DNA from: Spizellomyces punctatus DAOM BR117
Taxonomy: Eukaryota; Chytridiomycota; Chytridiomycetes; Spizellomycetales; Spizellomycetaceae
Direction of reading: 5' to 3'
Length of the DNA: 64,000 nt
Assembly (NCBI RefSeq): GCF_000182565.1
Contig: NW_015971544.1
Coordinates: 60,622-124,621 of the forward strand
The notes under the pieces were generated by a model. The model did not search any database, had not been told where the DNA came from, and was given only the letters and a program-made list of their open reading frames with translations. The position numbers and the translations under genes are program-made. Below, in pieces: positions 1 through 15,000 of this stretch; the first letter of the stretch is position 1, and the number at the start of each line of letters is the position of its first letter.

Positions 1-3000
1 ACTCGATAAACTTTTGTGCAGTCAATTCCGGACGGTTAATGTACCCCTTGGCAACTGAGGTCCGCCCACCCACAACTCCCCAATAGCACCCCGCGGCACG
101 ACATGCTCACCCGAAACAACCATCGCATCACACCCGTCAAACACTTTTCCAATACAACTTGGCCGATCCCCTCGCAAGACTTTATGAATACTACACCCAA
201 TCGTTGCTTCCGTCGGTCCATAAGCATTATAGAGCACTCCAACCCACTCATCAAGTACCCGTTGCGTTAATAGTTCTCCACCCGTGACAAGCACCTCTAC
301 ATCCGGTACATCCGCTCGTCGCACCAAGGCCGCAACAGTAGGTGTTAAATCCATATGCGTGACCCGTGCAGACCGGATCACCCCCGTCAAATCAGATAAT
401 AAAACGTCTTTAGAAGCCGAAACGAGCGTACAGCCCACACGCCATGCCAAAAACGTTTCGAAAACAGACACGTCAAACGTGTAGTTTGCGAATTGGAGGA
501 ATCGGGATGTGGAGGTGATTGGGATCGTTGATTCAAAAGCTTTGAGGGCTGCGTAGAGGTTTGCGTGGCTGATTTCAACACCTTTGGGTGTCCCCGTCGT
601 TCCCGATGTGTAAATAACATAGCAAGTATCTGTTGGATCCACCTCCTCTGTCTCAAACTCTCCATCTGCATCCCCTTCTGAATTCTCCACAATGATACAA
701 TCGATACCCGGCAATTCAAGTCCCCTTGACACAACCACCCTCTTTGCATCTACATCCCCCACCACAAACCTCTTTCGCTCCATTGGGGCCTCAGGGTCAA
801 TAGGAACATACCCCGCCCCACATTTAAGCACACCCAACAAGGCAACATACATCCACACACTCTTGACCACAATAATGGGAACAAGATCCCCATGACGGAC
901 TCCAGACGCTCGTAATCGCCTCGCAAACCGGTTAGCTTGCCCATTTAATTCGCTGTATGTCCACACCGTCGTTTTTTGCCCCGTCATAAATTCCAAAGCA
1001 GGATACGTGGGTCTCGTCCGTGCAAATCGTTCAACACCACTTGACATGCTCTCAAATCCCTTTATAGGCTTCCCATGCGTTTTGGAGAGGGTTTGGGGTG
1101 GCAGGGTCGGTAGGGATGTGCTTGGTGCCTCTGGACGGGTCAACATATCTGTTAGGATCACTTCATAGATGTGGAGGAGGAGATCAAGTTGTGGGAGGGC
1201 GAGACGGGTGGTTGTGGCATGGAGTCTCAAATGCGTTGATGTGGATTCGAGTTCAAGTGAGAGTGCATACTGTAGCAAAAAGTGGTGAGTATTTCCTTTG
1301 TTGTTCATCCCCCCCCAAAAAGACACACAATATACTTACATCCACATTGGCTTTCCCATCCACAACCCTCCAAATCCCATCCGAATTTTGAACCTCCTCT
1401 TTAGGCCTCACAACAAAAAGCGTCTCAAACAAACTCTTTCCAACCCATTTCTGAATATCACGTAGGGGTGTACACGCGTATGGCATCCCTTCTCGATGTT
1501 GGGCATCGAGTTCTTGGATGAGGGATAGGTTGGTTTTCGTGGGGGAGAGGGTTGTGCGGATCGGGAGGGTGTTGAAAGTCGGTCCGGGGATGGAGGTAAT
1601 GTTGGGGATGGGGAGAGTTCGACCTGATGTCAAGTGTCCAAACTATGTAGAAAAATCACAAGTCAAATAAATAAAATAAAAAACGACAGCATCGCCCAAC
1701 GAGAAACAAGAAAAGAACATACCACAATATCCTCTTCCCCACAATAAATCCCCAAAACTTTGGCCCAAACCGCCTGTCCAACCGCCAAAAGCGATACCCC
1801 CAACCCTTTAACACGACTCTCAACGACTTGACTCATAACTTCACAAACCCTAACAGAACCAATTCCTTCCACCCCACCCAAATCCGGAACCAACGTCGGA
1901 ACAACGCCTTTTAGTCTCTCCATCCAATACTTTTTGGCAGGAGCCTCGGGTCGAGATAGGATATACTCTACCACCCCGCGATAGGCCGGTCGGGTGGGTA
2001 CCAACCCCCCACGATAAACCCCTTCAACATCCCTTAAAATCATCTCAAAACTCCATCCATCATATAACGCATGATGCATGGATAAAACAAGGTACACATC
2101 TTCGCCAACATGTACCTCCCCAAACGCAATCGGCGGATCACCCAAACTCATTTCAACACCTTCCATAAAAGCCTCTATCCCCTCCTTTGAATCAACATGA
2201 ACAACCGACCACGGCATCCACACACTCGATCGAACAACCTGCGCCATACCCCACACACCATCAACAACTTGAAACGAAGACCGAAGGATATCCATACCCC
2301 GAATCACACCCTCCCAAGCCATTTTCAATCGTTCGACATTCGTACCGCTGTTCAATTGTAACACTGTATGCGTGATATACTGTCGCGGATCTTGATGCGT
2401 TTGGGCTAACATGCCTTCTTGGAGGGGTGTGCACGGGTAGGCTTGTAACTCATTGGAGGGTATATCCACCACGGAACTCACAGATTGAATCACACGGTGT
2501 TCAAAAGCCTGTAATTGAGTCCTAAAGTCACCTGAAATCGTATCCACCGGTTCTTCTTGGAGCATGGGAACCAACATCCCAATAGATGGATATCGCATCA
2601 ATTTGGACACAGGGACATTTATACCGCGAGTTTGTAAAGCGCTGCACATGCGAATGGCACTAATCGAATCCAATCCCAGTTGAGCAAGCGTCGTAGTCCG
2701 CGTGATAGAATCAGGGGGCACATTAGCAGTAGATGCAAGTACTTGTCGAATCGCCGTTTCCAAATCCGTCAAAGGTCGCATATCCGTTTGTTTTGGAACA
2801 ACGGAATGGATATCCAGGGCTTTATAAAGCGCTTCAAGAGCCTTTCGATCTGTTTTGCCTGTACTCGCCAAAGGCATTTTCCCAATCGAAAACACATGCC
2901 GTGGTCTCATGTACATTGGTAACGACTCAACAGCTTGATCCACCAAATGTTGCATCTCATCATCCAAAGGTTCTAATCCACTCGTACCTCCCACACAAAG

Positions 3001-6000
3001 AAACGAAACAACTTGGTCCCGCACTTGAGAAGGGTGTCGACAAACGAGGGTAGAAACATCCAAAACACCTCGAACACGTCCCAAACAAGAAGAAATCTCA
3101 CCCAATTCAATCCGTATACCGTTTAACTTGACTTGATCGTCTGCTCGGCCTAGGAACTCAATACTCCCATCCGCCAACATACGAACCACGTCCCCGGTTT
3201 TATAAGTCCGTCCATAATCATGTAACATGACGAATCGTTCGAAAGTCAACTCAGGTCGGTCTAGGTACCCCTTTCCAACCTGCGGTCCACCAATAACGAG
3301 TTCACCCACCCCACCCAACGGAAGGACTCGTCCATCCGCCCCAACCACAAACCCCGAGCACGTTTCCAAGACCCGTCCAATACACTCTGGCTTGGTCCGT
3401 TTATCAACACGCGTCATAACACACCCAATCGTCGCTTCAGTCGGTCCATACGCATTAACCAAAACCACATCCTCTCCACTCCACTCATCCACAACTCGCG
3501 CCGTCAAGGCCTCTCCACCCGTAACAAGTACCTCAATAGTAGGCACTCGATCCCTCCGTACCAAAGCCGCAACCGAAGGCGTCAAATCCACATGTGTGAT
3601 CTGCATACCCGTTAAAGCCCCCTCAAGATGCGCTAAAAGGACATCCTTGGGTGCAGAACAAACAGCAAACCCACACGAAAACGCAAAAAAAAGCTCAAAA
3701 ATACATACATCGAATGAACAGGTTGCGAATTGGAGGAAGCGGGAAGTAGGTTTCCATGGTATGCTTGTTGTAAACGCGTGTAGAGCGTTCACGGCATTGT
3801 CGTGGGTGATTTGAACGCCTTTGGGTTGGCCAGTTGTACCCGATGTATACAGCACGTATGCTACGTTTGTGTTTTTCACCGTGTTGGATCGTGTGTGTTC
3901 AGTCGAGGTGTCCCGTGCATGCTCTTTCAACGTATCGATAGAATCCAAGACAAGGGGCATCAACCCATTGAACGCATCCACATCCAAAGACCCCACCACA
4001 ACCACACCCCCACATTCACAGACCATAAACCGCTTCCGCTCAATAGGCAAATCTCGATCGACCATCACAAATGCTTTCCCGGCTTTCAGTACACCCAATA
4101 AAGCAATATACATCAGTACACCTTTTTCCAGACTGATGCCCACCACCTCTGCATCCGTTTTAGATGCCACCCACCCAGCCATCTGATTCGCCAGCCGATC
4201 GAGTTCCGCATAGGTATACACGACGGGTGCTGCCTCGACACGATCGTACCAATACAATGCTGGTGCGTCAGGTATCCTCTCCACATGCCCTTCAAACCTC
4301 GCATGCAAAACCGACGGCGCAATCTGTTTTGGAGGGTGGTTTGCTATAGAGAGGCGTTCGGGCGGTATGAGGAGATGTTTGGCGGGTGCATCCGGGGTGG
4401 TGATAATAGAGTGGATCACGTCGTCGAGTTGGGACAGAAACGTGTGTGCGTGTTGTGTGGATAGGGTGGACGTTTTGGATGCGAGGCGGAGGGTGAGGGA
4501 TGTCGATGTGGATTCGACTTCAATGGAAAGTGGGTACTGTCGATAATAAAAGTAAAAGAGTGAGCTTTCGTACACACAACAGAGTGCACACACAAAACAC
4601 ACATAAATAAATACTCACATCCACTTTGGCATCCCCCATAACCTCCTTCCAAACATCACCACCATGTTCCCGTCCTTTCATATAAACAAACAAGGTATCA
4701 AACAAACTCGTACTCTTGACCCATTTCTGGACTTGACGCAACCCAACCGTCTGATACGGCAACACGGCAGCATTTCCTTTTTGCAACCTGCTCAACGCAT
4801 CCGTATTCGATCCATCCAATCGAATCCGACAGGGAAGGGTATTAAACGTTGGTCCAAGAATGGATTCAACGTCCTGAATTGGAAGCGTACGTCCCGAGAT
4901 AACATGTCCGAAAACAATATCCGTTGTAGAGAGGTACGTCGACAAGAGTTTTGCATACGCGAGTTGGAATAGCGCTAATAGGGTCGTACCCGTCACTTTA
5001 CAAAACCCTTCCAGAGTCTCCATGGAATGACGGGACGTCTCTTGAATCATGTACTCGGTACCAACATCCCCATTCAAAAACCGTTGTCCACTCAAATCCG
5101 GAAACCGCGTTCCAGACCACCCTTCTAGTTCCCGTTCCCAAAACTTTTGGGCATCATCGGATGAGACGCCCAGTGCGTACTCTACACACTGCGAAAACGG
5201 GGGTCGAGATACTACCGTATCTGCTTTGTATGCTTTTTGAACGTCCTCGAACATCAAGTCCAAACTCCATCCATCGTACAGGGCATGATGTAATGACAGC
5301 ACACACTGAGACCCGAATGGCGACCCAACATACCGAACACGAATGGGAGGTGTCAAAAGACTCAACTCAAGTTGATCCTTGTAGGATCCAACCCGCTCAA
5401 GCACGTCGTCCCATGTTTGACACATATCGGTAGACCAAACCTCCCCAACATCCTTATAAACAACCTGCGCAAACCCATCCCGCACACCACAAAACCCTGT
5501 TCGGAGTACCTCGTTGGCACGACACACAGCCAACCACGCCGTTTCAAGTCGTTCCGGAACGACATCTTGTTCCAAGGGCAACACAAAATGATTCACATAT
5601 AACCCTGGTGTCGCGATACTAGCCGCGATCATACCCTCTTGCAACGGCGTACACGGATACACCCCAACCACCTCAACGTCTCCCACCTGCTCGACAATCT
5701 CTTGTCGATGCACGCGGTTGAATTCTGATATAGCCTGTTGACCCCGCACCAATGGATTCTGAACCTCTTTGTTCGTCCCCCGATTCCGATCCGCGAGGGC
5801 TGCCATACCAGCAACACTCGGTACTTGCAACATATCCGATACACTCAAATCAACACCATGAGATCGTAACCGAGATGAAACAAGAATGGCACTCAGTGAA
5901 TCCAGGCCGAGTTCAAAGAGGGTGGTGGAGTGAGTTATATCGTTTTCAGAGGTGTTGGATACGGTAGCGAGAACGGTTCGGAGGGTCGTTTCTGTACGTG

Positions 6001-9000
6001 TCCATTCTTTGCTTGTGATGCCATACCCGCTGTCGCTTCTTATCATACTCGGCGTAGCGGTTTCAAAAAGCTTGCCAAGTGCTTTTGTATCTGTTTTCCC
6101 GGTTGCACCCAGCGGAATGTGTGTGACAACAAGGATATGAGCAGGGACCATGTAAAGAGGGAGCACCCTTTTAACTCCCTCCAAAATCGTCGCAACAATC
6201 TCATCCCGTTTCTGTGACTTGGCTACGAGCATGTCCCCTTCACTCAGAGAAGCACACGCAACAAAGGATACAATCTGCTTCTTGGGTTGTTCAGGATGTT
6301 TCAATAAAAGCGTCACAACAGCTTTCACATCCGCACAACTGGATTTGACCACATGCGAAATCTCATCAACTTCGATTCGGATACCGTTTAATTTGACTTG
6401 TTGGTCTGCCCGACCTTGGAATTCGAGTGTCCCATCTGGCATCATACGGACAAGGTCACCCGTTTTGTATAGCCTGTGATTCTTCTTTGTGATCGGATCC
6501 GTCCATTCCACAAACTTTTGGTCAGTCAATTGAGGTTGATTGAGGTACCCCCGTGCAACCAGTGGGCCACCCACACACAATTCCCCAACACCGCCTTTCA
6601 ACACGGGCGACAACGGCCCACCAACGCCCATGACAAACGCGGAAACATTCCCAAAAGGCCGTCCAATGTTGGTAGTCTTGTCCGTCACCTTGACCCCCGC
6701 CAACATCGTACACCCAATCGTCGCCTCGGTAGGCCCATACGCATTAAAAATATTTTGATCCGGACCCCACTCGGCCAACACTTGCTGCGTCAGGGCTTCG
6801 CCGCCCGTCACAAGCACCTCAAGACTAGGCACATTGGAACGACGAACAAGCCCCGCGACACTCGGCGTCAAATCCGCATGCGAAACATTCAAGGACCGTA
6901 TGGCGAGTTCCAAATCCTTCAACAGCACGTCCTTCGGTGCACTGCACAGGCAAATCCCCACACTCCATGAAACAAGTGACTCGAAAATAGATACATCGAA
7001 CGCGCAGGATGCAAACTGGAGAAACCGTGACGTTGGCGTAAAGGGTATGATCTCCTTGAACGATGAAATACTCTGCACAACGTTACTGTGCTGGACCAAC
7101 ACACCTTTGGGCCTCCCTGTTGTTCCGGATGTATATAAAACATACGCTAAATGCCCAGCCGACAATCCATCAATAACCGGATTCCACCTCGGCTGAGCGT
7201 TGATTTGCGATTGAATGTATCGCACATCCAAAGGCATAACCTCCACATCCCCAAACTGTAAATCCACATATTGTCTCTCAACGCTCAAGACAAGCGTTGC
7301 GCGCGTATCCTTTATGACAAACCGTTTTCGTTCCGCCGGCGCGTCCGGATCCACAGGTACATACGCTGCTCCGGCTTTTGATACACCCATCATGGCTGCA
7401 TACATGAGTGGCGAGCGTGGTATGCAGACTGGGATCATGTCCTCGACACCTACGCCCCTCGTCCGCAGAAAATGCGCAATACGGTTCGCCTGGTGATTCA
7501 ACTCTTCGTAGCGCCATTGAAGTGTTTGACAATGAGTCTCGGTAATATCCATTGCGAATTCCAGTGCAAGATCCGTGGGCTTGTGTGCTGCGTGGTATTC
7601 TAGCCAGCTGTGCATGAACGTTATCTGGGAAGGGACATCATTGGCCTGTGCCAGTGGATTACAAATCGAAAGAAGATGCGATGGGTGGTTCGGTTCATTC
7701 ATATTCGAGTCCGGGTGCGTGATGGTATCTATGAGAGTCGACTCGAACTGCTCGGCCAGCAAGCCTGCTTGCTCTGCCGATACCATATCGCTTTTGCATG
7801 CGATTTCAATGGTGAGGGTTCCGTCCGACCTTGCTTGGAGTTCAACTGCAATGACAGACTGTAACAACAGGTTATGACATATGAATAATTCTTGCGAAAA
7901 ACGGGACACTTTTATACGCTACCTCAACCTCACCAACTCCTCGAACACTCCTCCACAACTCCTCACCAGCACCAACCTCAACCCGATCAAACACAAAAAG
8001 CGTATCAAACAAGGCGCGTCCATCGGTTACTCCAGCCCATTTTTGAATCTTTCTTAGAGGGGTGTGCTGGTATCGCAACAGATCCGTATACGCCTTTTGC
8101 ACCTGTTGGACAAGCGACCTGTATGTCACGGTTTCCTCCGAAAAGGTAATGCGACATGGAACAGTGTTGAGACACGGCCCAATGATATCGTTCCAGGATT
8201 GGGTTGCATCCGTTCGGCCAGAGAGAACAACTCCAAAAGCGGTGTCGGGCGTGCCTGTGTAAGTGGAGAGGAGCTTGGACCAGGTGGCCATCCCAAGGGC
8301 TTGGAGCGTCGTGTCCATCTCTGCAAGAAAAGGGCACAATCAAGTCAATCACCATTTTCAGAGCGGTTAACACCACATGACAAACAAACCTCGACATGCC
8401 CTCTCAACAACCTCCAAGCCAACTCCCACGTTCCTCACAATAACGGTACGTCCACCCTCCTTGACTCCACCTCGTCCAGAAACATCCGGGAAAGCAACAG
8501 GTTCAAATCCATCCAAAACCTCCTTCCACATCCTCTCAGCCCGCACGTCCTGGCCACTCTGTGCTAAAATCCGTTCAAGAGCCCATGAAAACGACGGCGG
8601 GTCTTTGATCGCGTCTCCATGATAGTGTGCGCGGACTTGATCGAGAATGAGACGGAGGGAACGTCCATCGTAGAGCGCGTGGTGGATGGAGAGGATCAAG
8701 TACGGGTTGGTTGGGCTGTTGTGGTAAGTGAGCGAGAGAGGCGGACGACCGGATAGGAGATTGGGAAACGGTGTTTGAAGCACATTGGTAATCGTCTCCT
8801 AATAGACGACAGATGGTCAGTTACACAACTCACATAATTCAGAATAAATCCATGGACTTACCTCAACATCCTCTCCACTCTCCTCATTCCTCCACACTAA
8901 CTGTCTCCTTTTCCAAACAACCTGGGCAAAAAGCCACTCAGCACCCTCTACATCTCCAACCGGGACAAATCCAGTCCTCAACACTTCATTCAGCTCCACA

Positions 9001-12000
9001 ACCTCCTCCCAAGCCCTTTGTAACCTCTTTGCATCGACATGCGAGGAAATCTCCCAAACATGATAATTCACGTACCCCCCACCTCGCAACGTTTGTCCCA
9101 ACATGCTTTCCTGCATGGGCGTGCAAGGTCGAATGGCCGCAATATCCTCCACCTTCCCTTCCAAAACTTCGGTGACGTACCCCCGAACAAGACGATCAAA
9201 CGCTTGGATCGTATCACGGATAACAGCCAACGCACGTTCATCTGATACATGCTCTTTCACTCCATCCTGGGCATCAAGTAGAGCAGCCATTCGATCAATC
9301 GTAGGGTTCTGCATGATGTCAATCATAGAAAGGTGAAGGTTGGATTGCTTGAATTTGGCCGAGAGCTGGATGGCGCTGATAGAATCCAAGCCCAGCTGGA
9401 AGATGGAGGTGGTGCGACCAATGTCCATCTCGGGGACGTGGGAGATTGATGAGATGTGCGATCGGATGACGAGTTCCATTGGACTCCAGGGTTCGGTGGT
9501 GGAAGCGTTCGCCGCTACTGCATCCTGTCTAGCAGACGAGGAAAAGACGCCCAAAAGCTCTGTATCCATTGTCTCATAGATGGCTTGAAGGGCCTTGCGA
9601 TCCACCTTGCCCGCCAATCCTCTTGGTAACTCTGTGAGCGGAACAACTGTGTTCGGTACCATGTAGTAGGGTAACGTCCGGCGACACTCTTCTACGGCTC
9701 TTTCAATGATATCTCGCACGGTCTCGTTTGGCGAGAGAACGCTACGGTCCTGGTGACCTCCCAAAGCCAAAAACGAAACCAATACATCCCTCCCACCTTC
9801 TCGCCGCCCAATAACCGTGACAGCGTCCCTGACCTCACCGCCACTACTCCGGACCAAAACAGCGTTAATTTCTCCCAACTCGATTCGAAGTCCATTCAAC
9901 TTGATTTGATCGTCTTTACGACCAAGATACTGTATCTCCCCCGAGGGGAGTATGCGCGCAACGTCACCCGTACGATACACTCGACCCATATTTGGGATAT
10001 CGCGGAACTTGGCGTCAGTCAAATCCGATCGGTTGAGGTACCCTCTCCCCACTTGGGGTCCTCCGATGCACAACTCCCCCACACATCCCAAAGGTAACAC
10101 CGTCATCTTCTCATCATTAAAATCAACCACCATGGCCGAACACGAGTTCAACGGTTCACCAATGCAACCTATGCGGGTCTCCTGCTCCACTCCACAATAT
10201 ACTACGCAAACATTGGTCGTCTCAGTGGGTCCGTATGCGTCAATCAGCGTCACCCCGTCGACACAAGCCCACTCATCATGGACCCGCCTTGTAAGCGCTT
10301 CACCCGTTTGGATCAATACCTTGACCGAAGGGACATGATCCCGCCGAATCAACCCAGCAGCCGTGGAAGTCAAATCCAAATGCGTAGGCACAAGTGTCCG
10401 AATCGTACTCTCCAAATCACCCAGCATGAGCATTTTGGAAGCCGAACAGAGCGTCATGCCACCCGCGAATGCATAAAAGATTTCAAACACTGAGACGTCA
10501 AACGTGTATGTCGCAAATTGCAGCATTCGAGACGTGGTTGGGTCAGTCGGTGGGTAGAGACGTTGAAGAGCCTCGAGATTACTCATCACATTGCCATGCT
10601 CAATCATGACACCTTTAGGTTGCCCGGTTGTACCGGATGTGTAGAGGACGTAAGCTAATGTTCCTGGGGTTAGCTTGATATCCGGGTTCCCTCTCCGATC
10701 CTTTAACTCGATTTCATCCAAACAAAGGACTTCGACCCCGCTGTCAACCATTAACGTCTTGAACGCGCCCACAGTAATCGCCACCTTTGCGCCCGCATCG
10801 CGCAGAATGAACTGTACACGTTCAGCTGGCGTGCCCGGCTCAATCGGGAGATAAGCGTACCCTGCCTTCAACACCGCGAGGATGGTAATATACATCAGGG
10901 GACTCTTGTCAAAGCAGATTGGAATAATAGATTCCAAAGGAAGGTTAAATGTCATTAGATGGTGCGCGATACGGTTGGCTTGCTCATTGAGGGATTTGTA
11001 GGTAATAGACTCGATCTTTGGCACAGCTTCTTCGTTTTCCCAGAGAAAGTCGAGTGCTGGACGATCAGGTGTCTCCTGTGCCCAGCGTTCAACGTACTGG
11101 TGCATCAGTGGAGCGGATCCTGGTATCGTGCATGGAGAGGCGTTGAGCAGTGATGCGCGATTGGAAACCGCCCGTTGAATGGGATAAGAGAAGAAACCAG
11201 CAGGAGCGGTCCTCTCAATAATGTCCAGTAAAATGTTTTCATATTGTTCCAATAGAATGTCGACGTGGGAGGGAGGAATTATGTCCGCTTTGCAACGAGC
11301 GCGGATAAGAAACTTGTCCCCATTCGGATCAATTTCAATCATGATTTTATCCTGTGTACAAAATGTTAATATGAAGCAATACTGTACAAAGCTTGAGAAC
11401 TTGACGAAAGACCCACCTCAAAGGCATCGTCCGTGTCAACAACCTCCAGCATCCGCTTATTCTCAGTCGCACCATAGTCGACCTTTTGGTAGACTACCCA
11501 AGTGTCAAACAAGCCATGACCACCCATCCCGCCCCGCCCAACGTTCTCAGCCAAAACTCGCAAATGCACTGCAGAATGCTCCAACATCTCGGCACCATCC
11601 TTTTGGATCGCTTGCAACATGCCAAGATCGTCATTGGACACAATGACTCGAACAGGTGCTAAATGGATACACGGTCCCATGACAGCTTCGATTCCATCAA
11701 CGGGTATATTCCGACCGGATAGCGTCGACCCGAAGATGACATCCTGTTGTCCAGTATAGAGCGCAAGAAGTTTGGCCCATGTCGCTTGGGCGAGCGTTTG
11801 GGGTGTTATACTCAGAGCGCGACAATATTCTTCAATGATAGAAGTCGTCAGAGCAGCCACGCGCGAAGATATGTGTATGTCTTTTACTGGAGGTGTCGTC
11901 TTGGACGTGAGAGTCGGAAAAGATTCAAGGGATGGAAGATCTGCCAGGTACGTCTTCCAGTAATTGACTGAGGATGCAGCCTCCGCTGCTGGCGTTGAGA

Positions 12001-15000
12001 AATGGTGCTCAACAATGTTCCGGAATGCCGGGCGAGGTAATGACGACTGGGAAGAAAGGTAGGCCTCCACATCTCGTAACATTAGAGGTACGCACCAACC
12101 ATCATAAACAGCATGGTGGACCATGATGGCCAGGTAGCTACTACCGCCAGACCTGACAGTCACAAACATCGCAGTTACAGGCGGGACATGCAAAGACTCA
12201 AACTGTAAAGCGTTTCTCTTTTGAAAGTCTTCCATGACACCTGCCACTTTAGCCTCATCCTCAACCTCTGCGATAGAAAACGAATTCTCCCCCTGCCGTG
12301 GACAAGATCCGGGTTCCCAAACAACCTGAAGGAATGTCCAAGGTGCATCCTTATTGAGAACACCGTCCGCACTTGCGAATCCAGTCCTCAGGATGGGGTT
12401 TGTTGTCGTTAAATGCTCCCACGCTCGACGAAGTGAGTCCGCTGTGACATTTTTTGCCACCCGTATCAGTATTCGATCGTAGTACCGCTTACCCTTGGGG
12501 TCTTTCAACGTCTCAGCAAGTAGACCCTCTTGTAGAGGTGTACAGGGATAGCAGTCTTCGATGCTACTAGTTGGAACCTTCAGCAAGTGGGACAGACTTG
12601 CAGAGAGTCCGCTAATGTTGGAAAGAAAATCTTCCCTCAGAGCAAGGCGTTGTTGCTTCAGTTTGGTCAAACTCTCACGAGCTTTATCGTTAGGACTGTC
12701 GAGAATCCTGCCAATCTCCTCCATTGTTGGACTCTGGAGCAGTTGCGTGACAGAGATATGCATATTCCGTTCCCGAAGTTTGGAACACAAAATGATAGCG
12801 CCCAAAGAGTCAATCCCCAAAGAGAAAATGGACGTTTTGAGCGTGACTCCGGTAAGCGGAGTCTTGCTCATCTTACAGACTACCTCGCGAAGGGTGGATA
12901 GTGTAGCGTTCTTCTCCCACACTTGCTCGTCTTCAGCGCTTTGCAGAGTAGAAAGCGGTGTGTCCCTAATTGCGTCCAAGTCTAGTTCTGAAAAGAGTTT
13001 AGCGAGGCGCTTTCGGTCCGTTTTTCCTGACAGATTTCTTGGCACGCTGTCAATGAATACGAATGCATTTGGAATCATGTATGGAGGAAGATGGGAAGCA
13101 GATGAAGACTTGCAAGCATCTTCAACCTCTCTTGGTCGCAGAACGCGGATGAGCTCGTACTCGCCCACGACTGGGCAATCCAGATTACCAACAGCTACAA
13201 AAGAAACCAGCATCTTGCCTCCAGCTCCTCGCTCGTCATTTATCACAGCTGTCACCACGTCGACTACTGCTGAATGCGCGCCTGCAACGACATGGCTGAT
13301 TTCTCCCAATTCGATCCGTTGACCTCGGAGCTTGACTTGCTGATCGTCTGCAACACGCCCAATAAACTCAAGCGTGTTGTTGGGGAGGAGGCGAACCAAG
13401 TCTCCTGTTTTGTAGATCCGGGTTGCAGGGTTTCGTGGGTCAATGAAGTAAGCCCCTGCATTGGCTTCCGGCCGGTTGAGATATCCCCTCGCGACCTGTT
13501 TACCACCAACATAGAGCTCTCCAACATGTCCTATAGGTACCACGGACAAGGAAGGTGCGTTCGGTTCTTCTTGACCCATGACGTAGAGCGTACATGTGTC
13601 AAGCGCGATTCCAATATTACTTGGTTTCGTCGTCGGATCAAAGTCAGCTGCCATGGTGCAATGGATGGCACATTCCGTAGGTCCATAGGCATTGTGCAAA
13701 CTTCCATCCCCAGCCCACTCGTCTACCACCTTTTGCGTCAACATCTCACCAATGGTCAACAATGCCTTGACACCTGGCACATTCGATCTCGTAACCAACC
13801 CAGCAACAGTGGGAGTGAGTTCCATGTGGGTGACATGGAGAGCATTGATGGTATCTTCCAGTCGAGCTAGAAGCAGCTCCTTACTAGCTGAGCAAAGACA
13901 CATACCCAGGGAGAAGGGGAAGAATATCTCAAATACAGAAACATCAAATGTCGGAGATGCAAATTGAAGAAACTTTTCGCCAGCGTCGAGGGCTGGTGAT
14001 GCGTGCGGTATGATGGCATGATGCGAGAGGATACTTTCGATTCCGTTTCCATGTTGAAGCTGGACACCTTTGGGCTTTCCTGTCGACCCAGACGTGTACA
14101 TCACGTAGGCTAAATGCTCTTGTTGAATCCGTGAACAGTCCGTGTTGCTCTTGTCCTGGCCATCCATATCCAACTGAACTGCCTCCGAGTCCAAATTGAC
14201 GAGGATCAAATCTCTCAAAGTGTTGTGCTCCAAACAAAGAGTTACGTTCTTTGCATCCGTGATCATAATGTTTGCGGCGACGTCCCCCGCTACAAAAGCA
14301 ATTCGCTCCACGGGTGCATCGCTTGCGAGAGGAACATATGCCGCCCCGGCCTTGAGGACCGCAAGGAAGGCAATGTACATATTCGGTGAGCGATCTACGT
14401 ATATTGGAATCATATCATCTGGCTGGACGCCGTGGCTCAAGAGAACCCGAGCGAGCTGATTGGCTTTTTCGTTGACCTCTTGATAGGTGTACCGTGTCGA
14501 CGCGCCGGTTTCAATAGAATGAAGAAACTCGATAGCTAGCCGATGAGGGTAGAGGATACATGTTTGCTCAAAAAGGTGGTGTAATAGAGTGGCACCTGGT
14601 ATTGTGGCATTCGTTCGCTCGATCGGGTTCGGGTTTTGAATGGAAAGTTGTGATTCCGGCAGGGCGGAAAAGTCGAGAGCCAATGGATGTGCGATAGGAT
14701 TGGCGAGCGTCCATTGCAGAATATAATCGAATTGCGACAATAGCTGAAGGCCCTGATTAATGGGAAAGAGGTTTGAGTTCCAGGTGAGTTGGAAGGTCAG
14801 TTGGGTACGGGTAACGTTAACGAGGAACAAGAGCTTGACCTAGATAAAGTATGGCCTTAGTGAAATCAGGTCACGAAAAGATAAACATTCGTGGCTAACG
14901 TACGGGGACATTGACTTGAACAGCGCTGCAAAAGTCTTCCCATTCGCCCTCATTCATATTATCTAGGGACACTGCCAATACCGTATCTGCTGAGACTCTG

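Noticed and set aside
11366-14830. Long plus-strand frames opposite the NRPS, some over 190 codons
   Set aside because: They are antisense shadows: the minus frame carries all A, T and C core motifs with correct spacing.
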